Shown in pieces: positions 11,801 through 23,700 of a stretch of 64,000 nt of DNA. The translations under genes and the position numbers were made by a program. This DNA comes from Nepenthes gracilis (taxonomy: Eukaryota > Streptophyta > Magnoliopsida > Caryophyllales > Nepenthaceae): positions 9,575,379-9,639,378 of the forward strand of contig BSYO01000010.1 of assembly GCA_033239525.1 (NCBI GenBank), written 5' to 3'. Below the pieces are notes generated by a model that worked only from the letters and a program-made list of their open reading frames with translations, was not told the DNA's origin and searched no databases. Position 1 is the stretch's first letter, and the number at the start of each line of letters is the position of its first letter.

Positions 11801-12187
11801 TTTAAGTATAACATGCATGTTTTTATTCATTTGTACATTATTGAGCATTTAGCTCACTCACTTGCCATTTTCTAAGCTCTTAGATGGTGATCAGGAGTTT
11901 ATATCGGATGAGTATGGGTAAAGATTAGAGTGTTAGACTGACCTGTTTACTGTATTTTGATGGAATGTAGTAAATATATTAGAGCTTGTAATAGATTTTG
12001 TAATGGAATGAATATGACTTTATGCTTCCGCGAATTGTTATTATGGTTATTAGTTATGCTTCTGCAAATGTTATGGTGATGAATTTTGGTTCATAGTAAG
12101 AATCTCTGAAAAGTCCGACACTGTATTTTTATACATATAGTGTTGGTGCCACTTATGAACAAGGTAATAATATGGATATTGTGTGTA

Positions 12188-12227
<40 letters not shown>

Positions 12228-12289
12228 CATGTATATTAATTGGCATAAGGATTCACAGATATGAGTGGTGTACGAGGCAATTTATGACA
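8829..12289 (+). mobile_element. 5' LTR of gypsy-1 (Tekay-like), 5' end missing
   Basis: Aligns with 51865-55337 throughout. It ends TTTATGACA, then a PBS follows at 12292. The 3' LTR has about 0.6 kb more at its start (42868-43323 and 51698-51864), including the TGTAAGGCCCG terminus that is absent here, so this copy is truncated. At the break the motif GGCAAGGCACC occurs twice 18 bp apart. Contents: TATA-like TATATAA at 9571-9577, donor-like TTGGCAAGTG at 9733, a 1.2-kb stretch full of AACCGGC/ACCGAC words, and acceptor-like CTCTTAG|ATGG at 11883. Open frames on its minus strand (for example 10340-10675) are not convincing genes. Confidence 0.8.
12190..12223. repeat. (TA)n microsatellite in the gypsy-1 5' LTR
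   Basis: About 17 TA dinucleotides. The same site in the 3' LTR (55227-55268) is (CA)n followed by (TA)n, so the two LTRs have drifted apart here. Confidence 0.9.
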
Positions 12290-12291
12290 GA

Positions 12292-12302
12292 TGGTATTAG
12301 AG
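12292..12302 (+). promoter_or_regulatory. Primer binding site of gypsy-1
   Basis: TGGTATTAGAG two bases after the LTR end; one mismatch (C to T) from the initiator-Met PBS TGGTATCAGAG. Confidence 0.85.
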
Positions 12303-12566
12303 AAAGAGATGCTTTTGGATGGAATGATCTCATGCGGAAGTTTAGGTTAGGTTAGGCATTTAAGGCTGAATTAATTAGTGACAACTGGAAATTTTCTATC
12401 AATTCTAGTAATGGCCTTAGAATAAGTAGTATGCTTTGATCTAACCATAATTTTTTAAATTTATACTGATATTATTATAGAAATGGTTGATAGATGGAGA
12501 CATACTTGAGTTAATACCGGAAGATGTCAAGACTGGGAGGCAGAATAACTAAATCTACTAGGTAGA

Positions 12567-13437
12567 ATGGCAGATTTTATGGAAGCAATTGGGCAACGTA
12601 ATTTCACTCCCGTCCTTGCACTTGCACTAGCCCAACGCCAGCTCCTGCCATGAACCCCGGAGTATCAGCCTATGATCGGTTTACAAATGAATGTATACCT
12701 GAGTTTCTAGGCGAATCGGATCTAGTCAAGGTGGAAACCTAGATTTGAAGACTGAAGAAGGTATTATCGGTTATAAGGTGTCCTAAGGAGGACAAGGTTT
12801 CGTTCTCTTTTATTGGTCGGAAGGTGAAGTCGATCACTGGTGGTCCATACAGAAGATAGCTCTAGGAGTGCTCGATGATTAGATCATTTGGGCCATGTTT
12901 AAAGAAGTGTTTTTGGAGAAATACTTTCCTTCTAGCCTCTGAGAGTAGAAAGAGGAGTTTATGTGGCTATGATAAGGAAACCGTACGGTGGTTGAATATG
13001 ATGCAAAATTCACTAAGCTATCTCAATATGCTTTCTTCATGGTAGACGATGAAATATTGAAGGTGAAAAAATTTCAATATGGATTGCAGGATGATATAAG
13101 GAAACAACTATCAACTCTGAAGTTACAAACATATGGGGAGGTACTAGATTAAGTTCTGATATTTGAAAAGGAACTTGAAAAGGAGGAGTTTTTTAAGATG
13201 AAGAAGATATCCCAGCGTGATGATGCAGGTGCGAATTCTAGTGCTGGATCAGAAAGGCCTCCAAAAAGAGTTAAGCAGGCGGAGCAAGAGAAGAAGGACA
13301 AATCGACAACGCCAGGACAACAAGCAGTGGTGACTCTATGTCCTCATTGCGGGAAATTACATGGTGACAAACCATGTTTCAAACTATTGGAAGTCTGTTA
13401 TAATTGTGGTTAGTCGAGCCACATCATAAAGAATTGT
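12567..13437 (+). pseudogene. gag: gypsy-1 gag (capsid and nucleocapsid), decayed
   Basis: The coding frame starts at a plausible ATG (MADFMEAIGQRN). Gag of this class forms the virus-like particle and packages RNA. The capsid part is recognisable from segments such as FLGESD, VVEYDAKFTKLSQYA and YGLQDDIRKQLSTL, all usual for plant Ty3/gypsy Gag. The nucleocapsid end has the Tekay-style pair of zinc-binding segments: CPHCGKLHGDKPC and CYNCG-stop-SSHIIKNC. Several stops and small shifts interrupt it, including TAG at 13411-13413 where related proteins have Gln. The longest intact piece is 13198-13413. It is non-functional as it stands and joins directly to the protease. Confidence 0.85.
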
Positions 13438-14027
13438 CCTCATTCAAAGAAGACTAAGATGAAGAAGCCCACCGTCTCAGGAAAAGCATTTGCAGTCACC
13501 ATTCAGAAGGCGGAAGCATCTCCGAACATGGTTGAAAGTACCACCCTTATTTCTTATGCTTTGGCTCATGTGTTATTTGATTCAGGATTTACTCATTCAT
13601 TCGTATAATCACAATTTGTATACTGTCTTGCATCATATCCGCAAATCTTAAACTTCTCCTTGGTAGTGTCAACGCCTACAGGATAATCAGTCACTATCGA
13701 TATTATATACCCAAAATGTGTTGTGACCACTCATGGACTGAACATGGAGGTGGATTTAATCTTACTAGATATGTATGATTTTGACGTAATATTGGGAATG
13801 GACCAGCTAGCCAATCATCATGTTAGTATAGATTGCTTCCAAAAACATGTTTATTTTAAGATTTCGAGATGTGAACCATTTCACATTTAAGGAATCATGC
13901 AAAAGGAGATGCCCATATATATTGCTGCTCTACATGCTCGGTACTTGATTCAAAGCGAATGTCAAGCCTATCTACTTTTTGCTAGAATTACTAAAAATCA
14001 TAATATGCCAACTAAGGATATACCAGT
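13438..14027 (+). pseudogene. gypsy-1 protease and linker, decayed
   Basis: Aspartic protease of the retropepsin type, which cuts the Gag-Pol polyprotein. The active-site triad is readable as LFDSGFTHSFV at about 13573-13605; most relatives have DSGA or DSGS, so the residue after the triad is altered. Downstream, LLDMYDFDVILGMDQL is the usual second conserved stretch. Stops at 13606-13608 and further on disable it. The frame runs up to KDIPVV, where solo LTR C interrupts it with target site CCAGT (14023-14027); the next pol segment resumes at 17938. Confidence 0.85.
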
Positions 14028-14764
14028 TGTGACGGAACAGATATTTTTTTTTGATTCCGTCATTCATAACACAATTGAAAACCCAAACTAAACCAATTGG
14101 GTGTAACACAGGATCACAGATGCCATCTAGGACCCATATACTTTTAACCATAATAAGTATAGCGGAAGTTATTCTAACACTTGCGAAAGCATTCATATTC
14201 ATTCTAAAATATATTCATTTTCGAGTACATAGCCAAAAATGTTTAACTATAGAAGTCCATCAAGTCATTACAATAATATTTCTCTAAAATAAGCTTCAGA
14301 GGGCTTTAATCCCTTCGAGACAAGCTCTAATCACTCCAACAAATCGAGCACAAACTCTAAAGCTTCATCCTGTGGGGGAAAAACATAAAAAAACAGTGAG
14401 CTGAGGTCCAGCAAGGTACATGCATATGAACTGTAAAACAGTTATGCCAAAACGATCATATAACCATGCACAACATCATCTAGAAAAACAGTAAAGACAT
14501 GCTATAAGATATTAAATCTCATGCTTCATAAATCGTTACACTATAGATTGTAAAACAATAATTATAAACTTTACCGATGCATGACAAAACTGAAAACAAT
14601 ACTCTATACCGTTCACTGTCATCTTTTCACTGTATATGATTCATTATTATCTTTTTCTCAGATGATACTCTATCATTTTTTCACTATACGATTCATTATT
14701 ATCATTTTACTGTAATATAGCATGTCGGTAAAACGGTAAACGGTACTTCATATTATTTTCCTCC

Positions 14765-15441
14765 TTGTACAAAGCCCCAAGGACGGCTATCATTCCCTCC
14801 TTGTACCAAGCCCCGAGGACGGCTATCATTACCTCCTTGTACCAAGCCCCGAGGACCGCTGTCATTCCCTCCTTGTACCAAGCCCCGAGGACGGCTATCA
14901 TTACCTCCTTGTACCAAGCCCCGAGGGCGGCTGTCATTCCCTCCTTGTACCAAGCCCCGAGGACGGCTGTCATTACCTCCTTATACCAAGCTCCGAGGAC
15001 GGCTGTCATTCCCTCCTTATACCAAGCCCGAGGGCGGCTGTCATTCCCTCCTTGTACTAAGCCCCGAGGACGGCTATCATTACCTCCTTGTACCAAGCCC
15101 CGAGGACGGCTATCATTCCCTCCTTGTACCAAGCCCCGAGGACGGCTATCATTCCCTTCTTGTACCAAGCCCCGAGGACGGCTGTCATTCCCTCCTTGTA
15201 CCAAGCCTCGAGGACGGCTATCATTACCTCCTTGTACCAAGCCCCGAGGACGGATGTCATTCCCTCCTTGTACCAAGCCTCGAGGACGGCTGTCATTCCC
15301 TCCTTGTACCAAGCCTCGAGGACGGCTGTCATTCCCTCATTGTACCAAGCCCTTAGGACGGCTGTCATTCCCTCCTTGTATTAAGCCCCGAGGACGGCTG
15401 TCATTCCCTCCTTGTATTAAGCCCCGAGGACGGCTATCATT
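14765..15441. repeat. 36-bp minisatellite, 19 units, in LTR C
   Basis: Units begin TTGTACCAAGCCCC and contain GAGGACGGCT; start-to-start spacing is 36 bp, except one 35-bp unit starting 15017. Thirty-six bases equal 12 codons, so frames stay open on both strands (12-residue repeats such as LYQAPRTAVIPS or LVQGGNDSRPRG). These are artefacts of the period rather than genes: the repeat keeps several frames open at once and no other coding signal is present. In the duplicated copy only 5 units remain (25667-25841). Confidence 0.95.
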
Positions 15442-15589
15442 CATCTTTTTATTAAAAACCCCTTTTCGAAATCAGACTTGCATAATATATCTTCAGCTAT
15501 CCTTAAGTATACATGGAAATTTCCTAGGTAAAGGTCGGTATATATTTTCGGAAACAAATTATACTGGGGAGCTGTTTGGATTTTTTATC

Positions 15590-17090
15590 AAGGAAGGGCG
15601 GAGCACTTTTCGTTAAGGGAGCCGGTATCATTTTCGTACAATCGGAGCTCATTTTCAGTTGAGTCGAATTCATTTTCGCAAAAAGCGGGAGTTTTGGAGT
15701 GCTCAAAAAGCCGGAGATCTTGGTTTCAAAAAGCGGAGCTCTTTTTTTGGAGTTTTTCAAAAAGGACAGAGCTCTTTTGGACGAAGTACTTTTCTTAAAA
15801 AGGACGGAGCTCTTTTTGGACGGAGTGCCTTTTTGGGCGGAGTGCTTTTCAGACGGGTGTTTTTCAGACGGAGTGCTTTTCACTTGGAGTACTTTTAAAA
15901 GCCGGAGTTTCATTTTCCTCAAGGGACGGAGTGCTTTTCACTAACGGGACGGAGTTCTTTTTACACAAAGGACGGAGTGCTTTTTATTAACAGGATGGAG
16001 ATTTTTTTACACAAAGGACAAAGTGCTTTTCATTAACAGGACGGAGCGCTTTTTACTCAAAGGACGGAGCTTATTTCTCAAAGCCGGAGTTCATTTTCAA
16101 TACAAAGTCGGAGTTCATTTTACATTGAGGCCGGAGTTCCCTTTACATTAAAGCCGGAGTTCATTTTAAAGCCAGAGTTCTTTTTCCAACAAAAAGGACG
16201 GAGTTCTTTGTGCTGAAGGCGGAGTTCAAAAGCCGGAGTTCCTTTCCCTTTAAGGCTGGAGTTCTTTTTAAAAGAGCCGGAGTTCTTTTTACTAACGGGA
16301 CGGAGTACTTTTTTGAAAGCAGTACATTTAAAAGCCGAAGTTCATTTTACTCAAGGGACGGAGTTCATTAAAAGCCGGAGTTCATTTTATATTGAGGTGG
16401 GAGTTCATTTTAAGGACGGAGTTCATTAAAAGCCGAGTTCATTTCATATTATAATGGAAGTTCATTTTAAGGACGAGTGCTTTTTTCTCGAAGAGGCGGA
16501 GCTTATTTTCTCAAGTAGGAGTTCATTTTCAATACAAAGCCGGAGTTCATTTTACATTCGAGGCCGGAGTTCCCTTTACATTAAGTAGGAGTTCATTTTA
16601 AAGCCGAGTTCTTTTTCAACAAAAGGACGAGTTCTTTGTGGCGGAGTTCAAAAGTCGGAGTTCATTTCCCTTTAAGGCTGGAGTTCTTTTTAAAAGAGCC
16701 GGAGTTCTTTTTACTAACGGGACGGAGTTCTTTTTACTAACGGGACGGAGTGCTTTTTACTAAAAGCCAGAGTACATTTAAAAGCCGAAGTTCATTTTCC
16801 TCAATGGACAGAGTTCATTAAAAGTCGGAGTTCATTTTGCATTGAGGCCGGAGTTCATTTTAAGGACGGAGTTCATTAAAAGCCGGAGTTCATTTCATAT
16901 TAAGGCCGGAGTTCATTTTAAGGACGGAGTGCTTTTTCTCAGAGGACGGAGCTTATTTTCTCAAAGGCCGAAGCTCATTTTCATATTAAGGCGGGAGTTC
17001 ATTTTAATGCCAAAGTTCTTTTGGAGTACTTTTTCATCAAAAAGGACGGAGTTCTTTTCCTTAAACGGACGGAGTACTTTTTCTTCAAAA
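15590..17090. repeat. Degenerate GGACGGAGT/CCGGAGTTC array in LTR C
   Basis: Roughly 1.5 kb of short irregular units, typically GGACGGAGTTCTTTTT or GCCGGAGTTCATTTT with variable A/T spacers, mostly 20 to 35 bp apart. On the other strand the core reads AACTCCGTCC. The same core builds arrays in LTR E (48896-50345) and LTR F (57355-57680). Open frames rich in Arg-Ser-Phe in this stretch come from the repeat. It lies within the putative LTR intron. Confidence 0.9.
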
Positions 17091-17937
17091 ACATGTAATT
17101 ATCAGAGTTCGTATAATTTGTCAAATAATCATACTTCAAGCAGAATAAAATCTATCATCCTAAGTGTCAATGTTTCTTTTAAGCATGCGATTAACATAAC
17201 TGCATAAGAATGTCAGATATACTTGCTTCGAGAACATGCATAATCTTAAAAACAGTGGTGAGTACTTTTGAACTTAAAAACGGAGAGTGCATCTGCAAAC
17301 ATTCTTAAATCTAGAACTTAAAAGAGAGTGGCGTCCGAGGTATACTCTGCAATATTCTTAAAACATGAACTTAAAACGGCGTCCCGAGGTACACTTGCTG
17401 AGAGTTGATTCCTAGATTTTACCGTCTTGAAGCTTTCTCCGTCACTCTCTTCCTTCTACTAGTGTGCATCAACCAACCGACGCTTGCTTTTTATAGAGGA
17501 GGGTTTGGTGGATAAGTAGGGAACTTACCTCTGTACTTCTCTTGAGGGTAGGTGGGGTAACCGATTGTTTTACCCACTCCATTCGGTCGCCTAGTTGGGT
17601 TTTAATCAAAATCTCTTACATTCTCTTTAGCTGCCAACATTCACTCCTCGCTGTCCACTTATAATTCACTCCGGCCTCCGGCCACCTTCATGAAGTGCCT
17701 CGGCCTTGAGTGGCTTCAAGAGACCAAAAGGCCACTCCGTCATCATGAGACAAGAAATTACTCAGGTCCTCACGGAGGCATAAAGTCACTCCTGCCTTTG
17801 AATTACACAACCCACTCCGCCTAAATCACTCTGACCTACCAAGAAATCACTCCATTTTTTATCCTTATCAAAATACTCTAGTATTAAGTTGGGATATTTT
17901 ATTCCGATTTTTTACGCTTTTGATTTGGGATCTCACA

Positions 17938-18071
17938 CCCCTATTATTTGTGAATTCAAAGATGTATTTTTCAAAAATTTATTGGCTTACCACCACATCG
18001 GGAGATAGAATTTAAAATCAAGTTGTACTAGGATCAAGTCTAATCTCAAAGGCACCATACAAAATGGCATC
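17938..18071 (+). pseudogene. gypsy-1 pol fragment between protease and RT (copy 1)
   Basis: Translates with a shift to segments like LGLPPH, LVLGSS, ISKAPYKMA, the conserved lead-in to plant gypsy RT (normally GLPP...PGT-PISK-PYRMAP). It is flanked on the left by solo LTR C and on the right by the family-A element. Its near-duplicate is 28369-28505. Only one can belong to the original gypsy-1 continuity; the other arose by the tandem duplication. Confidence 0.85.
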
Positions 18072-20442
18072 ACGCGATTTGGACCCGAATTATTCTCCAT
18101 CGAATAACCTCCGTCAATGGTAACATAAACAAAAGTCACAATTAGCAATTATAGATTCTACGTAAATTTATTGCAGTTCCCTCTCTGACTAGACGAAAAC
18201 AAAAAATACAACCTTTTTAAAAAAATCCTGTACAAGCACACAACTAATCATTATTGAATGTTTAGCCTACAACACACAACACAGGATCATATAACTGTCA
18301 TATCATCCATGGCTCCAGTACAGCAACCCTATGTACTATACTGGGTCTAGGGAGATGCCATCTAACAAAACTCAAAATCTAAGAACATTAATATAACATA
18401 AATGCGGAAGTACAACTAAATTATCAAAACCTGCGGAAGTATAACAAAATCATAATATAACAACAAGCCGCATCCATCCATGAGTGGCTGTTTATATTCC
18501 AATATTATAAATATAACCAATCTTCAAGCTTCGACATCCGGCTAATATCTTGAACAAGTCTCTCTCCTTGCTCTAACTAATGCAGTGCCGACTAAGTGTT
18601 CTCATCCGGGAAGGAAAAAAAGATGGGGAGAGCGTCTGACTCAGCAAATGTAATCATAACTCACTAACAATCATGATAACGATGAAAGCAATAAACGAGG
18701 GGAAAAAGTATAAGATGTCAATAATCAGGAATCATGAGAGGAAACAGGGAACATCTTGGAACATTAGATTCTCATAGTTACATCGATTAGGCATTATTCA
18801 TTTTCGTCATTATATCATCTTTGTGGACCCGGGTCAGTAGGTTGTACTAACCGATGATACGAGAGAACGAGGAAAGGAATGTGTTCACTACACATTCTAA
18901 AGCCACGACTACATTTTAGGTCTGCAGCACTCGACCATCGGTGGCATCTCCACTATGCAACACTCAATGAATGACTACATCTCCACTATATAGCATTCAA
19001 CCAACGGCTACATTTTAGGCCTGCAGCACTCGGCTACCTCAACACGCCCCATATCCCCCGGGGACCAGGCAGTTCCTTGTTCTTCCACAGTAGTATTCTA
19101 AGGCGTACCACGAACATCACCCGCTCCCACGAGCGGCAAAAATACGTGGCCATGTATTCCTCGAGTTCGCGCCGCGATGGACATGGTAAGCTAAAGAATA
19201 CTACCCTATGAATCATGGTCCTAATTTCAAGGTTAGTTTCCAACACTTGGAGAGAAAATCCACATTTACCATACACATTCACAACTCGGGAAATCTCATT
19301 CTCATCACATACATCTCCATTAGGGAGATCATTCCATCACAATGCACCATGTGAATTTCCTTCCATTTATTTGCTGGGTTCGCAACTTTCTGTGGGACTC
19401 AACCCGGTTATTACAATTCAATTCATGTTCGCAAGAGAATTTCGAATTTCATACCTTTGATAATCACGAATCATTTTAGAAGCCTCCTGGACTCGTTTCC
19501 TTGCTTCCGGTTCCCAAATAGACATTTTCGGGGCTTACACTTTAACACAACATTTAACATAAGCTTCATCATAATTAAATAGAGACAAATCGTGTAAATT
19601 TCCCATTTATTTTTGGATGAATAAGTGTTGGGGCTCATTAGAACATCGGACGCTCATGAACAGTTCGCTACTCGTGAGATCGGACATCCGGTTGATACAT
19701 ACGTACAATTGGGACACGGTGATTCATCTTTATGCTCGATTCAACGTAATACTGCACGGGTGGAAACATGTAATTTTCCATTTTATATTCGGATGAATAG
19801 TGTCAGCCGCAATTTAGAGGCCCTGACCTTGTGAACGGGTCAAACGTCTTGTGATTGAACTCATGGTCGACTTATATATGCATTTAGGATGTGGGGATTC
19901 ATATTTTGAGGTCAAAATAACATAATTTGGAGGAAAAACAGTGGAACCGAATCTGGGCGTGGGTTAGGGTTTTCTGATACTAAATCGGTTGATTCGGACC
20001 ACAATTCGGACAAAGAACTACATATTCATTGAACATAATTCATGGGCTACACATTTTCAGATTTTGGGTGGGTATCTGAACGATAATACCTAATGGAGAA
20101 TAGATAAAATTCACAAGATAACAAATAGTGAGTATGAGAACACTTGCCTCGACATGCTCTACATTTTCTCCAACTAGCTCGAGTCGGAATCGGACCGAAG
20201 GCCTCCATTTTCCCTTTTCTCCTTCGCGAGCTCCTCCTCTCACCGAGCTCCCACAAGGCTGCCTTTGCTCCACCACGACGCCTTGACCAACCACCACCTC
20301 GCACAGCCTGGCCGCCGGCTGTTGCCGACCGTGCTCCACCGGGCTCCCCGCCCCCACCTCCCCTCTCCCACCGATGAACCCTAACTCCCCCCTTCTCTCT
20401 CTCTGAATTTCCCTTCTCCCGATTCGCTTTTCCCCTTTTATC

Positions 20443-20508
<66 letters not shown>

Positions 20509-20711
20509 GTTTTTTTTAATCCCAAATTAATTGGATACCCAAACGATCGTGGGTACACTCCGGGCACCTACTCAACAATTCAAATATTCTCCCAAAATTT
20601 CATAATATTTATTTAATTTTTCTCATGCCCGAATTACCCAAAAAATTACCAAAAAATAATAAATAATTCTAATTTAATCCATAAAAATATTTCAAATTTT
20701 GGGATGTTACA
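18072..20711 (-). mobile_element. 3' LTR of family-A element, copy 1
   Basis: Right edge GGGATGTTACA followed by the polypurine tract on the minus strand. The left edge should read TGTGACG but is altered in this copy, so the boundary is taken by alignment to 28506. About 2.6 kb. Contains a (TTA)n run near 20443-20505, the conserved block near 20155-20235, donor-like GAGGCAAGTG (minus, about 20147), and an acceptor-like site near 18608 where the AG has mutated to GG. No gene. Confidence 0.8.
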
Positions 20712-23700
20712 TTCTCCCCCACTTATAGAAATTTTGTCCTCGAGTTTTAACGAATCTCAAATTTTATAATCACAGGTAATCTTTTCAGATCCGTAAAATC
20801 ATCCCTTAGATAACGATTATTCTAGGAACCTGACATTGAATCGTTCAAATCCTTATCACAAGACAAATTTTAGCCTCCCAAACGGCTTACCCTAAACGCA
20901 TATCAATTTTTCTTACACTTCGATTCCAAGGAGACTTCCTAACGATCTCTCAAATCTCAAAAGTGACCTAAAATAATGCCGACCATTCCTTCAACTTAAC
21001 TTGATACTTAAGCAAATCCAATGGACTTCTACCTTAGTTCATTCCAAGCTTCGACGGAACGCGACCACAGGGGAACTCATCCTCATTCCAAAATCTCCGG
21101 GCCATAGGCCCACAATGCTTACACTGTGCTACTCTGATTAGTCATCTAACCATCAATTATCCCATTGAATTGTTACCACTACATCAAATTCAACTTAACG
21201 TCTCAAAGATCATTTGATCAAGTCCTTACTAAGGTTTTGATGCAAACCTTAACTCACAATCAAATTTTAAAGTCGAGATGATTTATTTTCACGCCATTTT
21301 ATTAGTAATTCGACAACCAGCACATTCTCCAAAATACACAGCCCATATCGAACACCCAAAAATTACTTGGCAACCCTGATTCAGGCAATTCTAGAATAGC
21401 TCTAGAGGAATCCACAATTCTCATACTATAGCCACGTTCAAAGTTGCAATTATCCCAAGGGCTCGATATGGCTCTAGATCACTCTCCCCGTAACCTTGAA
21501 ATTAATAATTGAGCAACCTCAAGATTCCGTTGGCATACCAATGAGCCAACTGAACTAATCCAAACAAGTTCTCTATGATTATGATAAGCGGGTCACTGTA
21601 ATCGCCTTGAAACAAACAATAAGGACTTCATATTTCATGAAATCCTAGTTCCCATAGATTGAATACGATTCTGTCTCCCAAACTAAGAACATGGCATCCT
21701 ATCACCCAATTATTTGGACTTACTCGCGATTTACCTTTAACATCTCCTAGGAAACTTCGAAGACATATTAAGTCTAGAAGCTCCCAACATCAATTGTCAA
21801 TATTGATGCCTACTTTCCAAAGGAAACACCGAGGTTCACCTTTCCAACCTTTAAACGGATTTGACCACGTGCAATATCATATGACCATCATCCTTTATGA
21901 TACAACTATACTGGCTCCTAGAATCTTAATGCCTATCTTTGAAGATAATACCCCTGAGTTTTCAAAATGAAAACCTCAATGGCCAATTCCGACATACACG
22001 TGGGGGTAACACTAATCATGAATTTCTCCCCCACTTATTTCGAAGGTATTCACCTATCATGACATGAGAGTAACATAACCTTAACATTTCTCAAAGGTAT
22101 TAAATTTCACGATGGCTTACCAGACCCATCAGAGGTCAACCCAAATGACATGGACGTCACCTAACCTCTTTTTAGTCTCCGGAACTACCAATCATCTTTC
22201 GTTCTAATGATTACAAATCTTTCCTACCCAAACACCTCACACTGTGCACCGAAATCTCCCAAGGAGACTTGTCAAGTCACTTAACAACTTCGGTAAGACC
22301 CAAGATGACCATACATTTTCACGACACAAATCGTCCTCCCCAATCAGCCCACCGCTTAAAATCCTATGTCCTCAAAATCATGCAATCACAAAGCCACCAG
22401 TTTAGTAAGGCATTTTTCAACTAAATTAGCATTCATTTCAATGGACATGCGAATTATCACCATCCATAATCCATGACTTAACTTAAACAAATTGCACACG
22501 CCCGTTTATTCCTTTGAATTCCTCAACAGTCACCTCGCTGAGGGACCGATATGGTCAAAAGACTCAACCATAAAATTTCATGAAACGCCAACGATCCCAC
22601 AAAACCAAACGGCATTTCTGACTTTATAGTGGTCCATAGCCTCATCCCGAATACCGTCAGGGCTACCACTTCCATTGATCTACAATTAACACGCTATGGA
22701 CCTAATTCGATCTTAGAATTCATCAATTCTTTACAATAGTCCACATAATTCACCTATCCAATCACAAGGTCCACTTATCAAATCCCAATCTCCAGGTAAA
22801 CCTGATTTTTGAATTTCATGAACAATCTTATTGGTCCATCTCATTTACCCATGGTTCCGGAGTATTTCACACGAGCAAAACTAATATCTCCTTAGCTCTA
22901 CATGGAATCCTCAACAATCGGGCGTCGATTTCGACATAACCTCAATTCTTGACCAACAATGACATCAACCTAATCTTCCTTTTGATAACATCCTCAAATA
23001 GTCAAATGGTAGAAGCCCCTCAATGACCCTAAAAGACCTCCCGATGTGGCCGCATCTATGAATTGGGCTTAGCATAGATCCTCATTAAATGATCTAAGGA
23101 AAGACAACATCAATTTCTTGGTACCTCAATGAATTTAGACTTACGCTTTCAAATCCTACGACCTGGATTGCCTTATGTTATCCTTACCGATCCAACAAAA
23201 TGAACACAGGCTTTGCCCGTAGAACTACTATTGAGATCATATTAAGACTTGGTACCGTGGCGAACACAAGTTCACACCCAAAACCGCATAGTTCAATTAC
23301 AAGGCATAATATGCTTACTAATACAATCTGTCGACCCAACCAATCGCATCTATAAACTCAAGGAAAACGTCATAACCTTAATACCGTCCGTATTAAACTT
23401 AGATCCTTAATAAAATAAAACTTAGGGAATTACAAAAATTATCTATAATCGTGGATCCCAACGTATACAAGGTTGTGACATCAAAATAGAGAAATCTCAT
23501 CTTCAATCTCGTGATCCACATATTTCCTCATGCACCACCACCACCCACTCTAATTCCATGGCACCGATTTCTTTCACTGCGAGGGCGGAGGATATGAACT
23601 ATCCTTAATCCGGCGACCATGCTATCTACACTTAGGTCATAGTCCCAAAGTCTCTTAGGAAGGCATTTATCCAAAATTTTACTTGAACATCCACTTTGAT

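Larger units (their letters stand above)
14028..17937 (-). mobile_element. Solo LTR C, 3.9 kb, inserted in gypsy-1
   Basis: The left edge is TGTGACGGAAC and the right edge GATCTCACA, so on the minus strand it runs TGTGAGATC to GTTCCGTCACA. The left flank is CCAGT; the right flank in the duplicated copy (28369-28373) is also CCAGT, while in this copy it is altered. No PBS, interior or second LTR accompanies it, so it is a solo LTR left by LTR-LTR recombination. It is unusually long because it carries a 36-bp minisatellite and a 1.5-kb degenerate array. A TATA box (minus) lies at 17488-17495. A donor-like CA|GCAAGTG is at 17398 and an acceptor-like CCCCCACAG at 14370, bracketing both arrays. 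Confidence 0.85.

Noticed and set aside
14765..15441. CRISPR-like array
   Set aside because: Units are directly adjacent with no unique spacers, and the context is a plant LTR. It is a minisatellite.
14707..15616. Long open frames (up to 283 codons) with a perfect 12-residue repeat on both strands
   Set aside because: They follow from a 36-bp tandem repeat; frames on both strands are open at once, unit number changes freely between the two copies, and no start context or domain supports a gene.
15524..17207. Arg-Ser-Phe-rich open frames in the GGACGGAGT arrays (also 25623-27630 and 49018-50289)
   Set aside because: Sequence is built from short irregular repeats with many indels; frames are not kept between the duplicated copies.
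20040..20377. Overlapping frames rich in Arg, Gly and Pro, repeated at 30452-30821 and 37214-37583
   Set aside because: They recur because the LTR leader block is repeated. Several frames are open on both strands at once, and none matches a protein family. The DNA block itself is the conserved entity.
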